In this document: in pieces, positions 1-8,672 of the stretch | Layout of the letters: each line of letters begins with the position of its first letter | Position numbering within the stretch: the first letter of the stretch is position 1 | Assembly: GCF_000611645.1 (NCBI RefSeq) | Contig: NW_014012659.1 | Coordinates: forward strand, 1-12,880 | From: Monoraphidium neglectum | Taxonomy: Eukaryota > Chlorophyta > Chlorophyceae > Sphaeropleales > Selenastraceae | DNA: 12,880 nucleotides | Direction of reading: 5' to 3' | The notes under the pieces: generated by a model | Seen by the model: only the letters and a program-made list of their open reading frames with translations | Told to the model about the DNA's origin: nothing | Databases searched by the model: none | Made by a program: the position numbers and the translations under genes

Positions 1-641
1 GGGCTGGGCGGCGTCGCCGGCGGAGGCGGTGCAGGCGCTGCTGGAGCAGCCGTTTGCCGACCTGCGGGCCGCGCTCTACAGGCGCGTGCCGGCGCGTTGA
101 CGCATGCGGCCAGTGCATGGGGATTTGGGCATTGCATCAGGACTGTGGCCGTCCTTTTCCGGCTCGTACTGCTCGGATGCCGCCGGTCCCGCATTGCTTT
201 CGTGCACCATGTCGTGGGATGTACATGGCTTGAGCCGGTCGGGTTGATGACACCTCACGTGCACACAACACCGGCTCGCCGCCACCCCCTCCGCCACCCC
301 CCTCCAGGTGCGTCACAGCCCTGGCGCTGCGCGCCTGGTTTGCGGATGACGTCGCCAACACGCCCGGCCTGCTCGCGCGCCTGTGCGACCCGAGGAGCGA
401 GTCGGGTCAGATGTGCCAGTGGCGGCACGCGGCGGTGGGCGCCCTGCTGGCGACCGCGACCGAGGTCGAGGCGGGCGCGGAGGGCGGGGAGGGCGGCGCG
501 GGGGCGGCGCCGCACCGCGGCGCGCTGGCGGGGGCGCTTGGGCAGCTGCGGGCGGCGGCGGCGGCGGGGCCGTATGGCGCGGCGGGCCCGGGGGGCGGGG
601 CGGCGGCGCACGAGTTTGATGTGGCTAGCCGGCCGCGGTGA
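1..641 (+). CDS. PSMD5: 26S proteasome non-ATPase regulatory subunit 5 (PSMD5/S5b)-like protein, C-terminal part
   Basis: This is the 3' end of a gene that enters from the left edge, read as join(2..81,308..641) and ending at TGA 639-641. PSMD5 (S5b, yeast Hsm3) is a HEAT/ARM-repeat chaperone that helps assemble the proteasome base by binding Rpt subunits in the cytosol or nucleus. The piece before the intron reads as helical repeat (ALLEQPFADLRAALYR). The piece after it continues CVTALALRAWFADDVANTPG. Together they match, from memory, the human stretch around [22 protein letters not shown]. Near the end LRAAAAAGPY corresponds to the family's L-R-x-Y-L-x-x-GPY segment, followed by a short tail. 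An Ala/Gly-rich insertion (EAGAEGGEGGAGAA) sits between them. The start and most of the protein lie outside the window. The assignment rests on remembered similarity over about 60 residues, so it is probable, not certain. Confidence 0.66.
82..307 (+). other. Probable GC-AG intron in the PSMD5-like gene
   Basis: Joining AG|GCGCGT at 81/82 to CTCCAG|GTGCGTC at 307/308 keeps the frame (codon AG+G) and gives the expected PSMD5-like sequence without a gap. Neither nearby GT donor works with the acceptor at 307: GT at 86 gives the wrong frame, and so does GT at 96. A canonical alternative is GT at 96 with an AG ending at 318; it is in frame but matches the family less well. The first reading frame would otherwise stop at TGA 98-100. 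Confidence 0.5.
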
Positions 642-1417
642 GGGGTGCAACGTGCTGAACCTGTAGCTGCGAGAATAGACCAAACACTTGTTTTACAGTG
701 TATGTGTCAACAGAATAGGTTTGTCACCTTTTGATTCAGTGGTCAGCAGTGGCAAAGCGTCATGAATGCTCCCTGGCACGGCGGCCGCTCGGCCCATATT
801 TTGGGTTGCTACCATCCGCAATGAGAAAGTTGTGGGTAACTGAATCATGATTTTCAACAGTCTTGTGGCGTCTCGTGGCATGGCTTTCGTCAAAGGCATG
901 CTCAAGCGCTGTGCTGGGGGTGGGTGGGCTATGCCTGATGATGCACTGACGCAGACCAGGCGATTGAGCGGTTGCATGGCACTGGTCCCGCGGGTTGCCA
1001 TGCGCCGTCAAGCAACGATACAGAATGAAATGCAGGCCCCAATCGACGCACACACAACGTTTCCTGTTGCATTCATATACATCCGTTCTTGCGATCTGCC
1101 CCGCGCGCAAAATCTGTGATCTCCGGTCTGGGACCAAAAACAGCAACACAAGAACGCAGGTTATGCTTGAGGTGAGCTTCGTAGCCCTGCTTGCCGCGCT
1201 GCAACGCAACACCTGGCACTGCGGCATCGTGATGTGCACCACGGGAAAACCTTGACCGCAGCTTGAGCTAGAGCTTGGCTGTGTGCTCACCTGGTGCTCC
1301 GTTAGGGTTGAGCGCTTTGATGCAGTGACATGCAGGTCAAATATTGGTTGCATATGATGCAGTGTAACCTGCCCAAACTACCATCTCCTTGATCCCAGGA
1401 ATCCGCGTGTCGACGCG
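642..1417. other. Intergenic region between the PSMD5-like and EsV-1-7 repeat genes
   Basis: No convincing exon was found on either strand. The region should hold the 3' UTR of the PSMD5-like gene and the promoter of the next gene. No TGTAA lies close behind the stop; a TGTAT occurs near 698 and a TGTAA at 1363-1367. A pyrimidine-rich AG (CTCCTTGATCCCAG, ending at 1398) lies just before the next ATG and could be a splice acceptor if that gene has an upstream 5' exon. A 594-nt antisense open frame (760-1353) has no recognisable protein character. Confidence 0.6.
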
Positions 1418-2635
1418 ATGAGCCTCCGCCAGCTCAGCCACCAGCCCTCATGGCGCTGCAGTCCGCAGCGGCCAAGCCTCTGGCTCCGAGGCAGCTGCGT
1501 TGTGCAGACGATGCTCCTTCAGCGGGACCCCAGCATGGCGCTCAGGCACCATGGGTGCGTCGCAGGAGTCTGCGGCCTGCGCTACACCGCCACCCGCAGA
1601 TATTGCGTGGTCAGCTTTGCAAGCAGGGTGTGCCAGGAACCTGGCTGCGCCAAGCGTCCCTTGTTCAACTTCTCAGGCGAGGTCAAGGGCATCTTCTGCA
1701 AGACACACGCTGCGCCAGGCATGCTGGACGTTGTCAACCCCCGCTGCCAGGCGCCCGGCTGCGCCAAAAAGCCGTCGTTCAACTTTGTGGGCGAGACCCA
1801 GCGCATCTACTGCAGGGCCCACGCAGAGTTCGGCATGGTGGACATTGTCAGCCGCCGCTGCCAGGTGCCCGGCTGCACTGAACTCGCCTCCTTCAATAAT
1901 GAGGGCAAGACCCAGCGCATCTACTGCAAGGCCCACGCTGCGCCAGGCATGGTGAACGTGATCAGTCCCCGCTGCCTGGCGCCAGGCTGCACCAAGCAAC
2001 CCTTCTTCAATCATGTGGGTGAGGCCAAGGGCATTTACTGCAAGGCGCACGCGGAGAATGGCATGGTGGATGTTGTCAACCCCCGTTGCTTGGCGCCAGG
2101 CTGCACCAAGCATCCCAGTTTCAACTTTGCGGGCAAGACCAAGGGCGCTTTCTGCAAGGCGCACGCGGAGCCTGGCATGGTGGACGTCATCAGTCCCTGC
2201 TGCCTGGCGCCCGGCTGCACCAAGCGTCCCAGCTTCAACTTTGCGGGCAACACCAAGGGCGCTTTCTGCAAGGCGCACGCAGAGCCCGGCATGGTGGACG
2301 TTGTCAACCCCTGCTGCCAGGCGGCCGGCTGCACCAAGCGTCCCAGCTTCAACTTTGCAGGCAAGACCAAGGGCGCTTTCTGCAAGGCACACGCGGAGCC
2401 TGGCATGGTGGACGTTGTCAACCGCCGTTGCTTGGCGCCAGGCTGCACAAAGCATCCCAGCTTCAACTTTGCGGGCAACACCAAGGGCACTTTCTGTAAG
2501 GTGCACGCGGAGCCTGGCATGGTGTACGTTGCCAGGCGCCGCTCCACTGTGCCGGGCTGCCTCGAAGCGGCGGCTTTCCAGTCTTTGGTTGAGCGGAGGG
2601 CACGTTTTGCAAGCAGCCCGCCGCCGCCAGCGTGA
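1418..2635 (+). CDS. EsV-1-7 repeat cysteine-rich protein (IMMEDIATE UPRIGHT-like family)
   Basis: This single open frame of 405 residues needs no intron. Residues 72-375 are eight consecutive 38-residue repeats, each with the exact spacing C-X4-C-X16-C-X2-H-X12. Typical content is CLAPGCTKxPSFNFAG, then TKGAFCKAH and AEPGMVDV. This spacing is the published EsV-1-7 repeat, named after an Ectocarpus virus gene and found in the brown-algal developmental protein IMM. The Cys3His pattern suggests a small metal-binding fold (inference); no biochemical role is established. Residues 1-71 are Arg/Ser/Cys-rich with no recognised domain. ATG 1418 is the first plausible start, but a splice acceptor ending at 1398 leaves room for an upstream exon. 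A ninth unit (residues 376-405) lacks its first Cys and runs out of frame into TGA 2633-2635. Family assignment is strong; function is unknown. Confidence 0.88.
   Translation: MSLRQLSHQPSWRCSPQRPSLWLRGSCVVQTMLLQRDPSMALRHHGCVAGVCGLRYTATRRYCVVSFASRVCQEPGCAKRPLFNFSGEVKGIFCKTHAAPGMLDVVNPRCQAPGCAKKPSFNFVGETQRIYCRAHAEFGMVDIVSRRCQVPGCTELASFNNEGKTQRIYCKAHAAPGMVNVISPRCLAPGCTKQPFFNHVGEAKGIYCKAHAENGMVDVVNPRCLAPGCTKHPSFNFAGKTKGAFCKAHAEPGMVDVISPCCLAPGCTKRPSFNFAGNTKGAFCKAHAEPGMVDVVNPCCQAAGCTKRPSFNFAGKTKGAFCKAHAEPGMVDVVNRRCLAPGCTKHPSFNFAGNTKGTFCKVHAEPGMVYVARRRSTVPGCLEAAAFQSLVERRARFASSPPPPA
1631..2634 (+). repeat. Tandem 114-nt repeat array encoding eight EsV-1-7 units plus one broken unit
   Basis: Units begin with the Cys codon at 1631, 1745, 1859, 1973, 2087, 2201, 2315 and 2429, exactly 114 nt apart with no indel. 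A degenerate ninth begins at 2543 with a Ser codon. Units 5 to 8 (2087-2542) are close to identical at DNA level, whereas units 1 to 4 are more diverged, so the 3' half looks more recently duplicated or homogenised. The array also keeps a long antisense frame open (1673-2506), which is a by-product of the periodicity. Confidence 0.95.
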
Positions 2636-5179
2636 CAGATGTCACGATATTGGGCAGGTGGCAGTGCGGTGCACCCGCAGCCCGGCGCGTGACAAAAGGT
2701 GCACCTTTCTTGGGCGACACCACCGGCAGTACTGGTGTAGAGCGGTCTGGCGGCGACCAGCTGGTCAGGTGGCAAGTCCTTGTTGCAGCAGCGCCTGCAG
2801 CGCCAGGGCGACGGCAGGGCTGGCTGCGATTTCATGCACCTGTGGCATCTCAGCGCATGAGGTGTGGTGATTTGACGTGGCCGTCTTGAAGTCAGCAATG
2901 GTGCTGTGCACCATGCAGACTGCCCCGAAGCAGGCGCAGGCCTTCGCCGGTTGATTGATATCAATGGCATCGATGCCGGCTCCGTCGCGCTTCTGGGCCC
3001 ATGTGTCGCTAGTGTTCACGTGCCCCGGCTGACCATGGGTGACATGCGGGTGTGAGAGCCTCTGTTCGACCTTGTGCACCCAATCTCTGCGCTTTAGTGG
3101 GGGTGTCTGTAGCTGCTTGCCCAGGAAGGGTCACAGAGGACCGGACTCTTTGTGTGAAGGGGGGGGGGCAATCATCGCTTGCTGACGCTTTGGGCCGTGG
3201 AGGGCTGCCTGGTCTGGGCATTGGGCCTTCGTATGTGGACACAATAGGATCGGATGAGAGGAGTGTTACTTGTTAATAAGAGGTACCGAGTGCCAGGTGC
3301 CCCGTCCTCAAAACGCAGCGAACCATCGTTTATGCTGGGTCGAAGCGCGCGTGTGTGCACAGCTTCCCGCCAGCCTCCCTGGGCTGGATAGGGCAGTACA
3401 CGCCCCAGGGACTGCATCATGCATACCAGTGCAGTTTAGGTACCGTCTGGGTGTGCCTTGGACAGGCAAAGCAGTGGCATACAGCGAACGGGGTTGGGCA
3501 GACGTCGCCGCCACTGTGCAGATGACAGCGCGGTAAAATCAGTCACGGAGGGTCGTGCAAGGATGTCCGCACTCAACTGGTCTTGAGCGCGGCAATCGTG
3601 CAATGCTCAACATACACTATGCAATGATAATGTATATTATATATTACGGTAGGTGATGTGAGTACATGTCAAGGGGCAGGCAGGATCATGCCCACTGTAT
3701 TTAGTCAAGAGACAAAGCGTGACTTGCCATTTTCACACGTCACGGACAGTCTTGCACGGACAGGTTGGTCACTGTGCTCCCACACATGCATGCATTGTGA
3801 TGTCTAGATACAGGTGCGCCTCGGCGCGCTACAGTACTACTGCCCCCACCCCTGCAGAGTAGGGTTCCTCCTCACGTCGCCATGACATGAGTTGCAATCT
3901 GGGTACATTGGGATGAGGGATTTGCCAAGACCTGGTTACGCAAGTTGAGTAATAACGCTTTGCTGTGATATGTGTATGTGGCGCTTTGTCGCCCGCACGC
4001 TGGGTGCCACGTGCACGCACACTCAATCAGTTGTCGCAATTGAACTGTTGATTTTAGCTTCTGCATGACGTCGCTCCCTGCACACCCAACCACACCGGTG
4101 CAGTTGCTGCATTCCTGCTGCATTCCTGACCTGGCACGTCCACATTTGGTGTGTCCGGGGCACCTTGCAGCAGACTTGAACCAAGAGTGTATGCAATGCC
4201 GGCATAAGCTGGGTGGCAGCGTGTGGGATGTCGGCGAGGCTGCATGGTATTTCCCGCCCCCAAGATCATTGGTCCATGGGCAAGCTTTGAACTTGGCTTG
4301 CTGGCTTGAATACATATGGTTGCCTGGTCACAACAATTGAGGCGTCACGGCGTGGCCAGGGATGACAACGTGACCAAGAGCTGATTGATCCTTGCACCGC
4401 ACGGCTACATGTGATCATGTTGACGTGTGAGCGTACATATGGAACGTGTTGCCTGGAAAGTAGCATAGTCAATGTGTCTTTAGCAAGCCGCATGCTATCC
4501 TGTCGTATGTAACTGCTATGTTGTGTGTCACAGCCCTACTCGCCACTCCTGGGCTGCGTGAACATACACAGCCATGCGCTGCGCAAGAAGTAATGCCTCG
4601 CTGCTATGCGCACGATGCCGGTCTTGCCGCCCTTGCAATGCACAAGGGATCGCACTTGCATCAGCAGACGTCCCTCTGCCCAATATTCAACATACTCGGC
4701 AAGCCAGCTGACTTTGAGTCTTGAACGCTGGCGTGCTGAGCGGCATCAGTGCAAAGCCCAAGCGATGCTCTGGTGCATGTGCGCGCAAAGCATGCGAAGC
4801 AGCAGCCACACAACCCACTGTGCGCTCGAGTGGGGAGTAGGGTTGCAGGCCGCTGACTCATACCGGCATCCCCTTTCACACTGCCGACGTTGTTGCTAAT
4901 GGTAGGGCTACGGCCTCAATAATTCCAGTGAAAGGGCAAGGGCTTCGCTACGCTGTGCCACCAGGCTGCTTGGCCTGCTCACTGCACGCTGCTCTCGCCG
5001 TCATCTGGGCAGTCTTGGAAGCATGCGACACCTGTACGACATCGGTATTGGCAAACCCCTACAATTTCCCCCAGCAAGAGGTCCCACCATTGTAAGCAGT
5101 GCGCCTGCTACTGATTTGCCCAAGCGCATACGCCACAACAGCTACTGATCTGGGCTTGTCAACAGCAGCAGCAAGAGAC
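2636..5179. other. Long intergenic region without a recognised gene
   Basis: About 2.5 kb in which I can name no gene on either strand. It should hold the 3' UTR of the EsV-1-7 gene and the promoter and 5' UTR of SKA1. Seen directly: a 14-bp perfect palindrome centred on GGTGCACC at 2695-2708; a run of ten G at 3159-3168; an AT-rich patch around 3625-3655; TGTAA motifs at 4508-4512 and 5091-5095. On the minus strand, 2765-2992 is an open, protein-like stretch bounded upstream by a possible acceptor and ending in TGA; it is reported as a finding, not as a gene. The other open frames here are short and unlike any family I know. Confidence 0.5.
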
Positions 5180-7307
5180 ATGGATCGCGAGCCTTTGAGA
5201 GACACCAACCTGCAGTTGCGAGCCTCTTCAAGCTCGTTTCCTGATGAAAATAGCTGCGGGGCCTCGGGCTTTCACGACCTCGCCCAGGCTTTCAGCCAGC
5301 GCATCACGGAGCTACAACAAGTAATGTGCCTGCGCATAGAAGGTTCGTATCAAGCTCAGTGGTCAACTGAGCGCCGCAGCTCGATGATTTGTTGCTGCGC
5401 GCGACGGGCGCCGCCGACCTGACGCACCGCCCGTTTTGAATGCAGATCATGCGAAGCGCCTTTTCGTCGCGGACCTGCAGGGCCTTGCGGTAAACTCCTT
5501 GGGGTGGTGGAGGGGGGTTGATCACAAGCATGTTGCATGCATCGCACTCCCGAAATGGTTCCTTACTTTGCATGCAGCAGGAGCCCACTGCATTTGCGCG
5601 TCCTTGCCGCACCTGCCGGGCCCCTCATTCGCAGGCCAGCGTGCACGCCCTAGAGAAGGTTTTTAAGGAGATCAGGGAACACCTGGGGCGAGAGAACGCC
5701 ACGATCCCCAAGGTGAGGGGATTTGAGGGACGCGCAGCATGACCCGATTGGTCAACCAGGCAGCACCAGCTTGCCTGGTTCATTTGTGGGCACCGACAGA
5801 CCGCGTCAACCACCTCACTGCTGCACAAGTCAAGGGCCTCAACGCTTTGTCGACCAACCTCATCATGGCGCCTCAGGCTCGCGCTCTGCTGCAGGCTGCT
5901 CGGCTGCAGCAAGAGCACCTGCAGATCGTTGCGGCCAATCTCCCGGCCCACCTGCCAAGCAGCCAAGCGTCAAGCACGGCGGCAGCCGCGCCGAGCGGCT
6001 GGGCGCGGGCAGGCCAGCAATCAGCTGCAGGCGGCGGCAACGGCCCAGGGCTTGCGGCGGCAACAGCAGCAGCCAGAGGTGCGGTGATTTGTGTGAGAGT
6101 CGTTCGCCTTTGTCGGCAACAGTAGCGCGTGTATTAATGATGAATCTTGTTGGTCAAATGCATGAAGGGATAATTTGTATCAGGCAGCGTAACTAGCACA
6201 CCCATCACTGCCTTTGAGCAGCATGCTCCTCTTGCCCACCATCCGCTGCCTGCGTGTACGCGCAGCGGCGGACGACGCAGGAGGCGGCGCAGGGGCAGCT
6301 GCGGCGGCAGGCCGCCGGCGCGACGCGACCGCCAGCGCGGCGTCGACGGCGGCGCCGCGGTGGTATGTGACACAGGCGGAGCTCAACTCGCTGGCATCCT
6401 ACATGCGCGGGCGGCTGACCCTGGACAAGGTGCGCATGACACAGCTCCTCTGCTGCAAGCCAGCGAGTGCCATCAAAACGAGCACGTCACAGGCACGCCT
6501 GCGCACTGGAGATCTTGCGTCTCATTTCTGATGAGAGGTCAATGCCTGACCTTCAGCGCCTGGCGCTCAACAAACCACGCCTCCCCCCACGCCCCGCCAG
6601 GTCAACGCCGCCCTGGACGAGGCGGCGCTGCACGCAGAGCAGACCGCGCGCTGGATGGCGGCAGTGCGGTCTCACGCGCTGCAGCGCGTCCCGGCGGAGG
6701 AGCGCAAGCGCGCGGCGGACATGTACCACTCGCTGGCGGTGGGTCCTGGGCCTGGGGCGCTGAGGCTGTGGTGGCAGTCCTGTTGGGGGCGTCACTCGTT
6801 GGGGACTGCACGATGGGTGTTTTCAGCAGCTTCGCGCAGCCCCACAGCACGCCCACGTTATCCCCAAGCACGCCAAAGATTTTGGCATTCGTTGTGGGCC
6901 GGAGACGGCGTGCATCCTCAAGTTGCGTGCGACACCCTGCCCCCCAGGGCAAGGAGGGCATCCGCGGCCACTTTTGGTTCACGGAGGTCGAGCTGCGCAA
7001 CGGCTCGGCGCTGCGGCCCGACAAGACCGGCAAGGGCCTGCTCATGATGCTGCGCCACCTGGGCCGGCTGAGCGAGGTGGGCGCGGGCGGAGGCTGCTTG
7101 CAAGATATGCATTAAGCTGGTTGTTCCGTGCGTTGTGCCTGAGGTAACCCCGGCAATCAATGCATCTGCTATGCGCTGGTGTTGTTGAGTTGACTTCACC
7201 AACTCCTGCTTTCATCTGCACCTGCCGGTTATGTGCAGGTGCGGGCCAACGTGGAGGCGCTGGGCGGATCCATAGTGGTGTATGTGCTGCTGCGGTCCAC
7301 TGATTGA
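5180..7307 (+). CDS. SKA1: Spindle and kinetochore-associated protein 1 (SKA1)
   Basis: SKA1 is the microtubule-binding subunit of the Ska complex, which couples kinetochores to spindle microtubules in mitosis. Proposed exons: join(5180..5320,5457..5489,5635..5712,5877..6078,6266..6429,6601..6738,6948..7076,7239..7307), giving 317 residues (human 255). Residues 1-111 form the coiled-coil part, with FSQRITELQQ, ASVHALEKVFKEI and the family's N-x-P-x-H-L-P element (NLPAHLP). Residues 112-183 are an Ala/Gly/Ser-rich linker. Residues 184-317 match the C-terminal winged-helix microtubule-binding domain: YMRGRLT, MYHSLA, GHFWFTEVEL, then LLMMLRHLGRLSEVR (human RHCRRLSEVRGGG). ATG 5180 is the first in-frame ATG. 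All junctions are GT-AG and keep frame. Exon 2 is the weak point because its acceptor (GCGAAG) is poor and a longer coding-like stretch lies just upstream. Family call is strong; the N-terminal exon detail is not. Confidence 0.87.
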
Positions 7308-7429
7308 TTGATTGTTGTCGTGATCGGTGGCGCAGGCAGAGTCAACCATGCGTCCCTGTGCGCATTCCCAAGTGCCTGACATTCCGCAGATGGGAAGGAC
7401 AGCACTGCATGTTTATAACATCTGCGTTG

Positions 7430-7434
7430 TGTAA
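7430..7434 (+). terminator. UGUAA polyadenylation signal, SKA1
   Basis: TGTAA lies 123 nt after the SKA1 stop and 86 nt before the next start codon. UGUAA is the usual polyadenylation signal of chlorophyte algae. This places the SKA1 3' end inside the short gap before the next gene. Confidence 0.5.
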
Positions 7435-7519
7435 CTGTTGTGCTACGGTATTGTTGCCTCAACTGCACGGCCCAGCGTCCCAACCCAGTGATCTGTTGTG
7501 TCGTGTAGGCGCGATCGCC

Positions 7520-8612
7520 ATGGTTCGTCTAGTAAAGGTTGCTGCCACACAGCTGGCGATCAGCCGGGACCCCGCAGCGAACCTGGTGCGATCTCGGTGG
7601 CACGGACAGCGGCAGGTCCAGCAGTTGCTCCCTTTGATCACTCAAAGGTTTATATATGTTCTACTGCAGGCCAAGGCCGAGAAAATTGTTCGCCAGGCGG
7701 CCGCAGCGGGAGCGAACATCATACTGCTCCAGGTCGGCACCCTATGTAGCCCGCGCTGCTCGTGCTGTCACCACGGGCGCCCCGCTTGGGTCCCAGCTCA
7801 CTGGCCACCCCAGTATCACACGCCCTGCTGCTGCTGCTGCCTTTGCAGGAACTGTTTGAGAATGTTTACTTCTGTCAGGAGCAGAAGCCGGTGCGCGCTG
7901 TGCAATGGGCTGGAAGCGTGACAGCCATTGACAGCTGATTAGAAGCATGCCTGGTTTTGTTGCAGGTTGCACGCAATGCTGCCGGTTCCAACTGCAGGAA
8001 GGGCATCCAGTGTGGTGCAGTGACTGTGTGCCGTGGCGGTGGCATGCTTCGCCATGCCTTGCAGCGAATGCAGCATGCCATGGACATGCCTGGCCCTACG
8101 ACCTGCCTCAAGCCAGATTTCCTGTTTTCAACCCCAGGAGTACTTTGACTGGGCCAAGCCGCTGGAGAAGAGCGAGCCCGTACAGAGGTGGGAGCATGTG
8201 CGGCCCCGTGGCCACATTATTGTAGCTCTCAGCAGCACGGCGTGGCACCAGCAAAGGGCTGAGCAACGTCCCCCCTCCCCAACCCCTGCGGCTGCCGTGC
8301 AACTGCCACTGTACATGCCTGCACACCGCGCCTCGCCCCCTCGTCTGCCACTTGATCAGGATGGCCAAGCTGGCCAAGGAGCTCAAGGTTGTTCTGCCAG
8401 GTGGGTGAATGCGCCGGGCGTCACGCAACCGTTGGCCTCCTCCCCCTTGGCGGCCTGGAGCAGAACACACGTCTGCTGCTTGACCATTATCCGCAAGTCG
8501 ACCCAGTTTGGTTGCGCCCGCTGGTGCACACACACACACACTCACACGCACACACACACACACGTTCACACCATTTCATACACACACACTCTCTCTCTCT
8601 TTCTACCTCTCG

Positions 8613-8672
<60 letters not shown>

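Noticed and set aside
97..666. A 189-codon forward open frame over the first 670 bases
   Set aside because: Arg-rich translation typical of a shadow frame in GC-rich DNA. The PSMD5-like exons lie in other frames of the same DNA and match a known family.
760..1353. Antisense open frame of 197 codons between the first two genes
   Set aside because: No recognisable motif or coding-like composition, and no supporting splice structure. Length alone is not enough here.
1673..2506. Long antisense open frame through the EsV-1-7 gene
   Set aside because: It stays open because the 114-nt repeat contains no stop in that frame. The periodic Leu/Ala/Val translation mirrors the sense repeat and resembles no protein family.
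2695..2708. Perfect 14-bp palindrome AAAGGTGCACCTTT
   Set aside because: A single short palindrome with no partner copies, no loop and no clear position relative to a promoter. It is probably incidental.
4250..4258. TTTCCCGCC, an E2F-like site upstream of SKA1
   Set aside because: It would fit a mitotic gene, but it lies about 930 nt before the ATG and one such 9-mer in 2.5 kb is not far from chance.
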